From contig NZ_CACVAO010000001.1 in the NCBI RefSeq assembly GCF_902726645.1, positions 3,916,636-3,980,635 on the forward strand: a stretch of DNA of 64,000 bases. The letters are read 5' to 3'. Position numbers and translations under genes: made by a program. The notes under the pieces were generated by a model, which did not search any database, was not told where the DNA came from, and was given only the letters and a program-made list of their open reading frames with translations. How positions within the stretch are numbered: the first letter of the stretch is position 1; each line of letters starts with the position of its first letter. Positions 29,201 through 36,892 of this stretch are shown piece by piece. This stretch comes from Halobacillus ihumii. Its GTDB lineage: Bacteria; Bacillota; Bacilli; Bacillales; Halobacillaceae.

Positions 29201-29780
29201 CCGAATCGTGGAACGCTACGATTTCCTAACAGGACAGCAGACAGATTTGCTGCAGGCTAAGGAAACCCTTTACTCGATTATTTATGAAATGGATAGTGAG
29301 ATGGAGCGCCGGTTCGAGGAAACGTTCACGAAAATCCGGGCTCAATTTGGTGAAGTATTTAAAGACTTATTTGGCGGCGGAAAGGCAGATCTGCAGCTAA
29401 CACAGCCTGATAATATGCTTGAAACGGGTGTAGATATCGTGGCCCAGCCCCCTGGTAAGAAACTGCAGAATCTCAGCCTTTTATCCGGAGGAGAACGTGC
29501 TCTGACCGCGATAGCTCTGTTATTCTCTATTTTGCGAGTACGACCTGTTCCTTTCTGTGTGCTCGATGAAGTAGAAGCTGCACTAGATGAAGCGAACGTC
29601 GAGCGGTTCGCACGGTTTCTAAAAGAGTTTAGTGCACAAACCCAGTTTATTGTGATCACCCACAGAAAAGGAACCATGGAAGAATCAGACGTCTTGTATG
29701 GCGTAACGATGCAGGAATCCGGAGTGTCGAAACTTGTTTCTGTTCGATTGGAAGACACGGCGGAATTAGTGGGAACATAG
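26214..29780 (+). CDS. smc: Chromosome partition ATPase SMC
   Basis: The core condensin ATPase that loads at ParB-parS and compacts origins. The N-terminal ATPase half has GPNGSGKSNITDAIRW near residue 32. Long coiled coils (about 165-500 and 670-1010) flank a glycine-containing hinge (about 505-665, NPGGSMSGGAQ at its end). The C-terminal half has LSGGERALTAIALL and CVLDEVEAALDEAN. The start is ATG 26214 (1188 aa) because AGGAGG lies 6 bases upstream; an ATG at 26208 abuts the Shine-Dalgarno. ftsY follows 13 bp later, as in B. subtilis. Confidence 0.97.
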   Translation: MFLKRLDTVGFKSFAERVTVDFVSGVTSVVGPNGSGKSNITDAIRWVLGEQSARSLRGAKMEDIIFAGSETRKALNMAEVTLTLNNEHHTLPLDYQEVSVTRRVYRSGESEFYINNQTCRLKDIVDLFMDSGLGREAFSIISQGKVEEILSSKPEERRSIFEEAAGVLKYKQRKKKAEHKLFETQENLNRVEDIIHEIDGQLEPLKEQASVAKDYLEKKDELKNVEIALLVTQIENLHEEWQGLLDQLEEVKHEEGKLKADVDERAASIAKKRENMEALEESIEDLQETLLVLTRELENLEGKKELMKERHKHYSENKTKLTSEYEELSSQLDVVKQKAQAETNKLKTFRQNRKETKANLKQAKEALHQGVEDIEAEIEDCKSDYIDLLNKQAAKRNEQQTLEQQLVQLSNKKGVQQGKFQELSDERAVIESSLKERNHKLETASQKRQDLEEELKALDDQIKKDDQAYQEWQQKLYQGYQYLEKMRSKKEMLEEMKEDYSGYFHGVREVLKAREKQLIHGVEGAVLEVIDIPINYLTAIETALGAQAQHVIVQDEKSGRQAIHWLKQNNKGRATFLPLTTIQPRSIYGQAADKLTGEEGFVGVASELIQFDSRYEKAIQHLLGHIVIATNLEQANRIANAVNRKYRIVTLEGDVVNPGGSMSGGAQKKSNQSLFTREKELQELTEKITSFDAKARNVEEKVKRLKDQLNSNTEKREQVKEQSISSRNAEYEEQSAIRELQVKVGHLNDQLQLYDQDQSQFNQDQSQANERLSTLTEELTSLNKQLEHLQKRIDDLNGAKGQQQEDEANQKERYQNLQIKLAEQDSAVENQKEKAERLQEDLQSVQDQLEKNRHSYEQLVEVVDSNQSEEDIMEDIEKSKIRKETTSSLIQERREERNQLAQSVHQEEQTQKEIQRRHQNYLQDIQQKEVKVNRLDVELENLLNYLQDEYVITFEKAKNDYQGVEDVQSASTRVKLIKRAIDELGTVNLGAIDEYDRIVERYDFLTGQQTDLLQAKETLYSIIYEMDSEMERRFEETFTKIRAQFGEVFKDLFGGGKADLQLTQPDNMLETGVDIVAQPPGKKLQNLSLLSGGERALTAIALLFSILRVRPVPFCVLDEVEAALDEANVERFARFLKEFSAQTQFIVITHRKGTMEESDVLYGVTMQESGVSKLVSVRLEDTAELVGT

Positions 29781-29793
29781 AAAGGAAGATTTG

Positions 29794-31011
29794 ATGAGCT
29801 TTTTTAAGAAGTTAAAGGAAAAATTTGTTCAAGAACCGATGGAAAAAGCAATAGAGGAGTCTATGGAGAAAGAAGAAGAAAGGGAGCCGGTCACGCCTGA
29901 GCCTGAGGAGACAGCGGAAGAAGCTGAATCGCTCGAAGGAGAAACGGAAGTTGAGGAAGCCGAGGAGGACCTCGGAGAAGAGCAGGACTTACCGAATGAT
30001 CCAGGTGAGGAAGCGCAACAGCCTGAATCAGAAGAAGAAACGCAGTCCAAAGAAGCTAACATTGCGTCAAAGTTTAAAATGGGCTTAACGAAAACGAGAA
30101 ATTCATTTACGAGTAAAATTAATGACTTAGTAGCCCGTTATCGAACGGTTGATGAAGACTTTTTTGAAGAACTTGAAGAGGTGCTGATATCTGCTGATGT
30201 CGGCGTTAATGCTGTTATGGAAATGATTGATGAGCTGGAGATGGAAGTGAAACGCAGAAATATTAAAGACACTCACCAGGTGAAAGAAGTTATTTCGGAG
30301 AAGCTTGTTGAACTGTATTATGGTGATGAAGACAAAGGTGCGGTAGAAGAACTGCAAACCAACGCTGATGGCCTAACGATTTATCTGTTCGTCGGTGTTA
30401 ATGGAGTCGGAAAAACAACGACAATCGGCAAGCTCGCTCACCAGTTGAAATCCGAAGGAAAAAAAGTTACCTTAGCCGCTGGTGATACATTTAGAGCGGG
30501 GGCGATCGATCAGTTGGACGAATGGGGGAAACGTGCCGGAGTTCATGTGATTAAACATAGTGAAGGCAGTGATCCCGCCGCAGTTATTTATGATGGCATT
30601 CAATCCGCAAAATCAAAGCAGGCCGATGTGCTGATTTGTGACACAGCAGGGCGACTTCAAAATAAAGTGAACTTGATGAACGAGCTATCTAAAGTAAAGC
30701 GTGTCATCGAACGGGAAGTTCCGGGAGCCCCTCATGAAGTACTGCTTGTTCTTGATGCAACAACAGGCCAGAATGCGATGAGTCAGGCGAAGACGTTTTC
30801 TGAGGCTACAGATGTTTCCGGCATTGTCCTTACCAAACTGGATGGAACCGCGAAAGGCGGCATTGTCCTCGCGATCCGTAATGAACTGGAAATTCCGGTG
30901 AAGCTGGTGGGGTTAGGTGAAAAAGTAAGTGATTTAGAAACATTTGACGCACACGCCTTCGTTTATGGGTTGTTTGCTGATATGATAGAAGAGCAAGCGG
31001 AAGAAGAATAG
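29794..31011 (+). CDS. ftsY: SRP receptor GTPase FtsY with long acidic N-terminal region
   Basis: Receives SRP-ribosome complexes at the membrane. Residues 1-14 form a basic amphipathic start (FFKKLKEKF); about 15-92 are dominated by Glu and Pro; the N domain follows; the G domain has GVNGVGKTTTIGKLA (about 200-215), the DTAGR motif and TKLDGTAKGG. 405 aa, some 75 longer than B. subtilis FtsY, the excess being the acidic linker. ATG 29794 follows AAAGGAAG; a TTG at 29791 is less likely. Acidic linkers suit a halophile and also resemble the enterobacterial A domain. Confidence 0.96.
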   Translation: MSFFKKLKEKFVQEPMEKAIEESMEKEEEREPVTPEPEETAEEAESLEGETEVEEAEEDLGEEQDLPNDPGEEAQQPESEEETQSKEANIASKFKMGLTKTRNSFTSKINDLVARYRTVDEDFFEELEEVLISADVGVNAVMEMIDELEMEVKRRNIKDTHQVKEVISEKLVELYYGDEDKGAVEELQTNADGLTIYLFVGVNGVGKTTTIGKLAHQLKSEGKKVTLAAGDTFRAGAIDQLDEWGKRAGVHVIKHSEGSDPAAVIYDGIQSAKSKQADVLICDTAGRLQNKVNLMNELSKVKRVIEREVPGAPHEVLLVLDATTGQNAMSQAKTFSEATDVSGIVLTKLDGTAKGGIVLAIRNELEIPVKLVGLGEKVSDLETFDAHAFVYGLFADMIEEQAEEE

Positions 31012-31121
31012 CTGTCGTGGATCATAAAGATGTTTTATTACAATAAATATGTTCCGTAAACGGGCAGTATTGTTGTATAACGCACCTGACGATTTTAGCC
31101 GTTCCATCATTGGGATGAGAG

Positions 31122-31242
31122 AAGGTGATCGTGGAAATAACTCGCTTTCCGTGGGCGTACGGTGAGCCTCCTCGGCTGCGCCTGCGGGGTCTCACCCTGT
31201 ACGATCATCCCACAGGAGTCTCGTTATTTCCACAACCACCTT
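31122..31242 (+). repeat. R1 palindromic repeat, copy 2 (plus orientation)
   Basis: Outer arms GTGGAAATAAC (31131-31141) and GTTATTTCCAC (31223-31233) pair perfectly and are extended by AAGGTG/CACCTT across a 3-nt internal loop. Nested pairs are GTGGG/CCCAC (31151-31155, 31209-31213), GTAC/GTAC and GGTGAG/CTCACC (31161-31166, 31191-31196). The core matches copy 1, while the arms are unrelated in sequence. Lies 110 bp after ftsY. Confidence 0.85.
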
Positions 31243-31359
31243 ACCATAAGAGGGAAGGAACAGGTATCTATCACTGGAGGACACTCCATGACCATTGGGT
31301 ATAAGAATAACTGTTGAAGTATCTATTACAGATACATCACCTCGTTTTATATAAAAGGT

Positions 31360-31529
31360 GGTTCCGTTTGTCTCATTATCGAAATGGGGGATGGAAAACT
31401 GCGAGACTCCTGCGGGAAAAGCAAGGCTGGCAAGACCCCGCGGGGCGCAGCCCTAGGAGGCTCGCCGTCTTCCCCGCGGAAAGCGAGTGGTTTTCCATCC
31501 CCCATTCACCTTTTTAAAAATACGGAACC
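31360..31529 (-). repeat. R1 palindromic repeat, copy 3 (minus orientation, with outer inverted repeats)
   Basis: Perfect 17-bp arms, AATGGGGGATGGAAAAC (31383-31399) and its complement (31490-31506), enclose a core in reverse orientation to copies 1 and 2. The middle helix is GCGGG/CCCGC, a compensated version of GTGGG/CCCAC. Outer GGTTCCGT (31360-31367) and ACGGAACC (31522-31529) form short terminal inverted repeats. The remaining 31530-31717 shows nothing recognisable. Confidence 0.85.
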
Positions 31530-31717
31530 TAACTCCTATTGTTGTTCAACAAATGGAAATAATTGTGGAAAAAGTAGTTAGTGAATATCTTTTTGGCATT
31601 ATTCTCCTTTGGAACAGTAAGGAAGTAGACACATGATCCGCATTTTTCAATAGAAGAAAACGAGTTTCAGCTTTTGATAGGAAAGAACTTTTGTATGGAA
31701 CAATAGTGTGGTCAACC

Positions 31718-31747
31718 TTGACATGGGAGGATGATCTTCGGTAGTAT
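31718..31747 (+). promoter_or_regulatory. Probable promoter for ylxM-ffh
   Basis: A perfect TTGACA (31718-31723) and TAGTAT (31742-31747) with an 18-bp spacer, 43 bp before ylxM. Confidence 0.5.
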
Positions 31748-31789
31748 TCATATGTAAAGGTATTTCACTTAACAAGGAGTGCATATGCT

Positions 31790-32119
31790 GTGCTTGAAAA
31801 AACAACACGCATTAACTATTTGTTTGACTTTTATCAGTCCCTGTTGACTCCAAAACAGCGAAACTATATGGAACTCTATTATTTAGAAGATTATTCGCTC
31901 GGTGAAATATCAGAGACTTTTAATGTATCAAGACAAGCTGTCTATGATAATATTCGCCGTACAGAAGCGATGCTTGAGGAATACGAGGACAAGTTATTTT
32001 TGTACGGAAAGTTTGAGAAGCGTCAGCAATTGATCCAGAAAATGATAGAGGCAGTGAACGATACTGAGCAGAACAATCAGTTCCACAACTGGCTCGAGCA
32101 ACTACAAGAATTAGAATAG
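31790..32119 (+). CDS. ylxM: YlxM/p13-like SRP-associated DNA-binding-like protein
   Basis: A 109-aa protein of the UPF0122 family with a sigma-70 region 4-like HTH (about 20-65: [18 protein letters not shown], then [13 protein letters not shown]). In streptococci YlxM modulates SRP assembly; in Bacillus its role is less clear. GTG start at 31790, 10 bases after [22 protein letters not shown] fits family N-termini. ffh follows 13 bp later, the conserved pairing. Confidence 0.93.
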   Translation: MLEKTTRINYLFDFYQSLLTPKQRNYMELYYLEDYSLGEISETFNVSRQAVYDNIRRTEAMLEEYEDKLFLYGKFEKRQQLIQKMIEAVNDTEQNNQFHNWLEQLQELE

Positions 32120-32132
32120 GAGGGTTCCTTCG

Positions 32133-33473
32133 ATGGCATTTGAAGGTTTATCCGACCGATTACAGCAAACCATCCAGAAAATTAAGGGAAAAGGGAAGGT
32201 TTCCGAACAAGATGTTAAGGAAATGAGCCGCGAGGTGCGGCTCGCCCTCCTTGAGGCCGACGTTAACTTTAAAGTGGTAAAAGACTTTGTTAAGCGGATA
32301 CGTGAACGAGCGGTCGGCTCTGAAGTGATGGAAAGCCTGACTCCAGGTCAGCAAGTCATTAAGATTGTTAAAGAAGAATTAACGGATTTAATGGGCGGGG
32401 ATGAGAGTAAGATTGCTGTGGCCAACCGCCCGCCAACGGTCATTATGATGGTCGGTTTGCAAGGTGCCGGTAAAACGACGACAACAGGAAAACTTGCAAA
32501 CCTGCTTAGGAAAAATTATAACCGTAAACCTATGCTGGCAGCAGCCGACGTTTATCGTCCAGCGGCGATCCAGCAGCTTGAGACATTAGGCCGTCAGCTG
32601 GATATGCCAGTTCATGCTCAAGGGACTGAGGCAGACCCTGTTGATATTGCTAAGAATGCGGTAGAAAAGGCTAAAGAAGAGCATCATGACTATGTCATTA
32701 TTGATACCGCTGGTCGACTCCATGTCGATGGTGATCTGATGAATGAACTGCAGCGCATTAAAGACGCTGTCGTTCCTGATGAAATCTTTCTTGTCGTGGA
32801 TGCGATGACAGGTCAGGACGCTGTGAACGTAGCGGAGAGTTTTGATGAACAGCTGGATATTACCGGCGTGTTACTAACGAAACTTGACGGCGATACGCGC
32901 GGTGGTGCTGCGCTGTCTATTAAAGCAGTAACCGGTAAGCCAATTAAATTTGCCGGTACGGGTGAAAAGCTTGACCAGATTGAACCATTTCACCCTGAAC
33001 GAATGGCTTCCCGAATTCTAGGGATGGGTGACATGCTTACATTGATTGAGAAAGCTCAAACGCAGGTCGATGAGAAGCAGGCGAAGGAACTTGAATCGAA
33101 AATGCGTAACGCCTCTTTTACGTTTGAGGATTTTCTTGATCAAATGCAGCAAGTCAAAAATATGGGGCCGCTTGATGAACTGGTCAATATGATCCCTGGT
33201 GCCAACAAAATGAAAGGCTTAAAGAATGCCTCATTTGACGATAAGCAAATTTCTCACATTGAAGCGATTATTCAATCTATGACCATAAAAGAGCGACAGG
33301 ATCCGTCTCTGATGAATGCCAGCCGTAAGAAACGGATTGCCCGCGGTTCAGGCAGGTCTGTTTCCGAGGTTAACCGACTGCTGAAACAGTTTGAAGATAT
33401 GAAAAAGATGATGAAGCAAATGAGTAATACCAAAGGGAAAAAAGGCAAAGGAATGAATTTTCCCTTTATGTAA
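32133..33473 (+). CDS. ffh: Signal recognition particle GTPase Ffh
   Basis: The SRP54 subunit binding 4.5S/6S-like scRNA and signal peptides. N domain 1-85, G domain with GLQGAGKTTTTGKLA (about 106-120), DTAGR and TKLDGDTRGG. The methionine-rich M domain (about 305-446) has SRKKRIARGSGRSVSEVN for RNA binding and a Met/Lys-rich tail. Length 446 aa. ATG after AGGAGG. Confidence 0.98.
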   Translation: MAFEGLSDRLQQTIQKIKGKGKVSEQDVKEMSREVRLALLEADVNFKVVKDFVKRIRERAVGSEVMESLTPGQQVIKIVKEELTDLMGGDESKIAVANRPPTVIMMVGLQGAGKTTTTGKLANLLRKNYNRKPMLAAADVYRPAAIQQLETLGRQLDMPVHAQGTEADPVDIAKNAVEKAKEEHHDYVIIDTAGRLHVDGDLMNELQRIKDAVVPDEIFLVVDAMTGQDAVNVAESFDEQLDITGVLLTKLDGDTRGGAALSIKAVTGKPIKFAGTGEKLDQIEPFHPERMASRILGMGDMLTLIEKAQTQVDEKQAKELESKMRNASFTFEDFLDQMQQVKNMGPLDELVNMIPGANKMKGLKNASFDDKQISHIEAIIQSMTIKERQDPSLMNASRKKRIARGSGRSVSEVNRLLKQFEDMKKMMKQMSNTKGKKGKGMNFPFM

Positions 33474-33484
33474 TGTAAAAAACC

Positions 33485-33513
33485 TTTACAGACATTCATT
33501 CATCTGCTAAAAT
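33485..33513 (+). promoter_or_regulatory. Promoter of the rpsP operon
   Basis: TTTACA (33485-33490) and TAAAAT (33508-33513) with exactly 17 bp between them, about 50 bp upstream of rpsP. Confidence 0.7.
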
Positions 33514-33563
33514 CTAAACTTGTGTAAAACATTTATTTAAAAGAATGATGGAGGTGCTTAAAC

Positions 33564-33836
33564 ATGGCAGTAAAAATTCGCCTAAAACGAATGGGCTCTA
33601 AACGTAACCCGTTCTATCGTGTAGTAGTAGCAGATTCACGTTCACCTCGTGATGGACGTTTTATTGAACAAATCGGGACATATAACCCAGTAGTTAACCC
33701 AGTAGCGGTTGATATCGATGCTGATAAAGCAATCGACTGGATGTCTAACGGTGCTAAGCCAAGCGATACAGTTCGTAACTTATTTTCAAATGAAGGCATC
33801 ATGAAGCAATTTCACGACAAGAAAAACCAAAAGTAA
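33564..33836 (+). CDS. rpsP: 30S ribosomal protein S16
   Basis: A 90-aa early-assembly protein of the 30S subunit. Begins [19 protein letters not shown] and contains [25 protein letters not shown] sequence, the family signature. ATG after ATGGAGGTG. It heads rpsP-khpA-ylqD-rimM-trmD-rplS, with a terminator after khpA. Confidence 0.98.
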   Translation: MAVKIRLKRMGSKRNPFYRVVVADSRSPRDGRFIEQIGTYNPVVNPVAVDIDADKAIDWMSNGAKPSDTVRNLFSNEGIMKQFHDKKNQK

Positions 33837-33850
33837 AGTAGTGTGATATC

Positions 33851-34078
33851 ATGAAAGCCTTGATCGAAACAATCGTAACACCGCTCGTAGATCACCCGGA
33901 AGAGATCGCTGTTGAGGTGAAGGAGGAGGACAATAAGATTGTCTATCACTTAACCGTCCATACAGAAGATGTCGGAAAGGTAATAGGAAAGAACGGTAGA
34001 ATTGCCAAAGCAATACGTACGGTCGTGTATGCGGCAGGGTCTGATTCAAACAAACGAATCTATTTAGATATCATGTAA
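33851..34078 (+). CDS. khpA: KH-domain RNA-binding protein KhpA (YlqC)
   Basis: A 75-aa single KH-domain protein with the GKNGR form of the GxxG loop (GKVIGKNGRIAKAIR). With KhpB (Jag) it forms an RNA-binding pair affecting cell size and division in Firmicutes. Starts at ATG 33851, 14 bp after rpsP, with only a weak Shine-Dalgarno. Followed at once by a terminator. Confidence 0.95.
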   Translation: MKALIETIVTPLVDHPEEIAVEVKEEDNKIVYHLTVHTEDVGKVIGKNGRIAKAIRTVVYAAGSDSNKRIYLDIM

Positions 34079-34110
34079 AAGGGGAAGGGGAAAAGCCTTT
34101 CCCTTTTTTT
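34077..34110 (+). terminator. Terminator after khpA
   Basis: AAAAGGGGAAGG (34077-34088) pairs with CCTTTCCCTTTT (34096-34107) with one G-T pair, then T-tract. The stem overlaps the khpA stop codon by two bases. A TATAAT at 34114-34119 may restart transcription for ylqD. Confidence 0.8.
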
Positions 34111-34144
34111 CCATATAATTATAACAATGAGGCAGGTACATGTT

Positions 34145-34531
34145 ATGCAAATTCTTAAACGAATACCTGTGAAACAAGTGTTAACAGCAGCAAGCAGAAA
34201 AAAACTAACTGAGCAGTTTGAGCAAGATTATTTTCGTCTGAAACAAGAATGTGAACAGTTATGGTTTGAACAAAAGAAGCTTGAAAAAAAGCAGGAGTTT
34301 TCTAAAATGGATGTGGAAAAACGTTTTTCCACTGAGATTCAAAAGCGTAAAGATAAAATGAAGAGGGCAGAACACCTGCTTGGTCAATTGGAAATTCTTC
34401 CGGATGACAGTGAATTAGTCATTGATGAGGTGGATTCTATTGTGACTATGGAAGCAGGGGATCGATATGAGGAACGAATGCTCGATCCTCAGATTATTAT
34501 TAAGGACGGAATAGTCATACGAGCGAGGTAG
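34145..34531 (+). CDS. ylqD: YlqD family protein
   Basis: A 128-aa protein of unknown function found at this position in Bacillaceae. N-terminal MQILKRIPVKQVLT is conserved; a central charged coiled coil (about 20-80, rich in Glu/Lys/Gln) and a C-terminal beta part (IVTMEAGDRYE, IIIKDGIVIRAR) follow. ATG 34145 gives the family length; an in-frame ATG at 34127 adds six residues. rimM follows after 6 bp, hinting at a role in ribosome or RNA biology. Confidence 0.88.
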   Translation: MQILKRIPVKQVLTAASRKKLTEQFEQDYFRLKQECEQLWFEQKKLEKKQEFSKMDVEKRFSTEIQKRKDKMKRAEHLLGQLEILPDDSELVIDEVDSIVTMEAGDRYEERMLDPQIIIKDGIVIRAR

Positions 34532-34537
34532 GAAGTC

Positions 34538-35059
34538 ATGAACGAACAATTGTACAATGTTGGACAAGTTATTAATACTCATGGCATAAAAGGTGAAGTC
34601 AAAGTCCGCCGAATTACCGACTTTGATGAACGTTTTCAGCCGGGTCAGCTTTTGTATTGGGTGCGTGATGAGCAAGAACACGACTTAGAAGAACTAGTTG
34701 TAAAAACCCACCGAATGCATAAAGGGTTTGATTTAATTTCCTTTGAAGATCATGCTTCCATAAACGAAGTGGAAAAATATCGTGATGGATTTCTGAAGGT
34801 GTCTGAAAGCGAACAGCTTCCATTAGCCGAACACGAATTTTATTTTCATGAAATAATCGGATGTAAGGTTTATTTGACTACAGGTGAGGCACTGGGTGAA
34901 GTCAAAGAAATTCTTACTCCTGGAGCTAATGATGTATGGGTAGTAGCACGTCAACACCAAAAAGACGTACTGATCCCTTATATTGAAGAGATTGTGAAGG
35001 ATGTCAATGTTGAGGAGCAAACGGTCATCATTGATCCAATAGAAGGGCTGCTAGACTAA
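34538..35059 (+). CDS. rimM: Ribosome maturation factor RimM
   Basis: Binds S19 and assists maturation of the 30S head. N-terminal RimM domain ([17 protein letters not shown]) and C-terminal PRC-barrel (about 95-170, [25 protein letters not shown]). Length 173 aa. ATG after TAGGAAG. Overlaps trmD by 1 bp. Confidence 0.97.
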   Translation: MNEQLYNVGQVINTHGIKGEVKVRRITDFDERFQPGQLLYWVRDEQEHDLEELVVKTHRMHKGFDLISFEDHASINEVEKYRDGFLKVSESEQLPLAEHEFYFHEIIGCKVYLTTGEALGEVKEILTPGANDVWVVARQHQKDVLIPYIEEIVKDVNVEEQTVIIDPIEGLLD

Positions 35060-35790
35060 TGCATATTGATATTTTAACATTGTTTCCTGAAATGTTTGAC
35101 GGGGTTCTAAACCATTCGATAATGAAACGAGCGCAGGATAAAGGAGCATTCAGCTGTCAGACGATTAATTTCAGGGAATATACAACCAATAAACATAACA
35201 AAGTCGACGATTACCCGTATGGTGGTGGGGCCGGACTTGTGCTTACTCCTCAGCCGATTTTCGATGCGATCGAAGACATCCGCCCTGCCAGCCAACAGAA
35301 AACGCGTGTGATTCTTATGTGTCCACAAGGGGAGCCCTATACCCAGGCTAAAGCAGAGGAATTGGCAAAGGAAGATCAGTTAATCTTCATTTGCGGCCAT
35401 TACGAAGGGTACGACGAACGAATTCGTCAAGAACTCGTGACTGATGAAATATCGATTGGGGATTATGTGTTAACAGGTGGCGAGCTTGGTGCAATGGTGG
35501 TCATGGATTCAGTTGTCCGTTTGCTTCCTGACGTGTTAGGCAATGACCAGTCAGCACCAGAAGATTCCTTTTCCAGTGGTTTGTTGGAACACCCTCATTA
35601 TACAAGACCGGCGGAGTTCAGAGGCCAGCAGGTGCCTGACGTGCTTCTGTCCGGGAACCATGCTAAAATCGCTGAATGGCGGCATTACGAATCATTAAAA
35701 AGGACGTTCACGAGGCGCCCGGACCTTCTGGAACAGCGAGAGCTGACTGACCAGGAAAAGCAGTGGGTTCAGGAGTGGAAAAAAAGCTGA
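35059..35790 (+). CDS. trmD: tRNA (guanine-N1)-methyltransferase TrmD
   Basis: Makes m1G37 in tRNA, preventing frameshifting. SPOUT fold with trefoil knot; starts [16 protein letters not shown], has [22 protein letters not shown] and the knot sequence [13 protein letters not shown]. Length 243 aa. ATG overlaps the rimM stop. An independent promoter for rplS lies just after its stop. Confidence 0.98.
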   Translation: MHIDILTLFPEMFDGVLNHSIMKRAQDKGAFSCQTINFREYTTNKHNKVDDYPYGGGAGLVLTPQPIFDAIEDIRPASQQKTRVILMCPQGEPYTQAKAEELAKEDQLIFICGHYEGYDERIRQELVTDEISIGDYVLTGGELGAMVVMDSVVRLLPDVLGNDQSAPEDSFSSGLLEHPHYTRPAEFRGQQVPDVLLSGNHAKIAEWRHYESLKRTFTRRPDLLEQRELTDQEKQWVQEWKKS

Positions 35791-35797
35791 GGACGTC

Positions 35798-35826
35798 TTG
35801 CGAAAATGATTGGTTTATGGTATATT
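35798..35826 (+). promoter_or_regulatory. Promoter of rplS
   Basis: TTGCGA (35798-35803) and TATATT (35821-35826) with a 17-bp spacer lie in the trmD-rplS gap, about 95 bp before the rplS start. Confidence 0.7.
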
Positions 35827-35829
35827 ATC

Positions 35830-35905
35830 AGTTGTGCTTAAACGTTCGGTTTAAGTGGAAAACGATGTTCCGCTGTCTCTTAGAAGGCAAGAGCATTAGT
35901 TAAGA
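35830..35905 (+). ncRNA. Probable L19 leader (rplS mRNA cis-regulatory structure)
   Basis: Between the rplS promoter and Shine-Dalgarno lie a 7-bp hairpin CTTAAAC/GTTTAAG with loop GTTCG (35837-35855) and a second hairpin CTCTT/AAGAG (35877-35893). An L19 leader is established for Bacillaceae at this position, proposed to mediate feedback by L19. The match is by position and architecture; I cannot run a covariance model. Confidence 0.55.
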
Positions 35906-35919
35906 AGGAGTGAAACAAT

Positions 35920-36264
35920 ATGCAACAGCTAATTCAAGACATTACAAAAGAACAGCTTCGTACAGATCACCCTAACTTCCGCGCAGGTGACACAGTTAAA
36001 GTGCACGTGAAGGTTGTAGAGGGTAACCGTGAACGTATTCAGGTGTTCGAAGGTGTCGTAATTAAACGTCAGAATGGTGGCATCAGCGAAACATTTACTG
36101 TACGTAAGATCTCTTACGGCGTTGGTGTTGAACGTACATTCCCGATGCACTCTCCACGAATTGCTAAAATAGAGCGTTCCCGTCGCGGTAAAGTTCGTCG
36201 CGCGAAGCTTTATTATCTACGTAATCTGCGTGGTAAAGCAGCACGTATTAAAGAAATCATTTAA
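35920..36264 (+). CDS. rplS: 50S ribosomal protein L19
   Basis: A 114-aa subunit-interface protein. Contains [26 protein letters not shown] N-terminal sequence, [12 protein letters not shown], and a C-terminal [17 protein letters not shown] after AAGAAGGAG. Closed by a terminator. Confidence 0.98.
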   Translation: MQQLIQDITKEQLRTDHPNFRAGDTVKVHVKVVEGNRERIQVFEGVVIKRQNGGISETFTVRKISYGVGVERTFPMHSPRIAKIERSRRGKVRRAKLYYLRNLRGKAARIKEII

Positions 36265-36274
36265 TTACAGTGAG

Positions 36275-36307
36275 AAAGGAGCTTGCATTCGCAAAGCTCC
36301 TTTTTTT
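36275..36307 (+). terminator. Terminator after rplS
   Basis: AAGGAGCTT (36276-36284) pairs with AAGCTCCTT (36294-36302) and runs into seven T residues. An ORF start at 36283 lies inside this hairpin and was not used for lepB. Confidence 0.88.
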
Positions 36308-36330
36308 CTAACGACGAAGGGGACACTAGC

Positions 36331-36876
36331 ATGAAAAAGCAATGGGTAGAATGGATAAAGGCTTTTGCGATCGCAGCTGTATTAGCTATCATTGTTCGTG
36401 TATTTCTTTTCGCACCTGTTGTGGTGGAAGGGCCTTCCATGTTACCGACCTTACATAATGGGGATCATTTAATTGTCAGTAAAATCAACTATACGTTAGG
36501 TTCGCCTGAGCGATTTGATATCGTCGTTTTTCACGCAACTGAGAGAAAAGATTATATAAAACGCGTAATCGGCTTGCCAGGGGACAAAGTGGCTGTTAAA
36601 GACGATCAGCTGTATATTAATGGTGAACCAGTTGATGAACCTTTTTTAAATGAGGAAATTAAACAGCTGCCAGGTGGCGAGAAGCTGACACAAAACTTCA
36701 CGATCAGCCAGCTCCCAGGAGGTTATGAAGAAGTACCTGAAGGGTATTTACTTGTATTGGGAGATAATCGTGACAATTCTACAGACAGCCGAACGATTGG
36801 AATGGTTTCGAAAGATGAGCTCGTAGGAGAAGCGGTATTTATTTATTGGCCTTTTGATCGAATTGGCTTCGTGTAG
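36331..36876 (+). CDS. lepB: Type I signal peptidase
   Basis: A membrane-anchored Ser-Lys protease removing Sec/Tat signal peptides. N-terminal anchor about residues 8-28; nucleophile Ser36 in GPSMLPTL; general base Lys77 in DYIKRVIGLPGD; GDNRDNSTDSR near the C-terminus. 181 aa, like B. subtilis SipS/SipT. ATG 36331 follows AAGGGG; the longer reading from 36283 would add a non-conserved stretch across the rplS terminator. Adjacent rbgA is 16 bp downstream. Confidence 0.96.
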   Translation: MKKQWVEWIKAFAIAAVLAIIVRVFLFAPVVVEGPSMLPTLHNGDHLIVSKINYTLGSPERFDIVVFHATERKDYIKRVIGLPGDKVAVKDDQLYINGEPVDEPFLNEEIKQLPGGEKLTQNFTISQLPGGYEEVPEGYLLVLGDNRDNSTDSRTIGMVSKDELVGEAVFIYWPFDRIGFV

Positions 36877-36892
36877 TAAGGGAGGATTCTAG

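Noticed and set aside
31314..31581. Two overlapping ORFs of 65-67 codons in the ftsY-ylxM gap
   Set aside because: They lie almost wholly inside R1 copy 3 and its arms, lack a Shine-Dalgarno, and read as low-complexity basic peptides.
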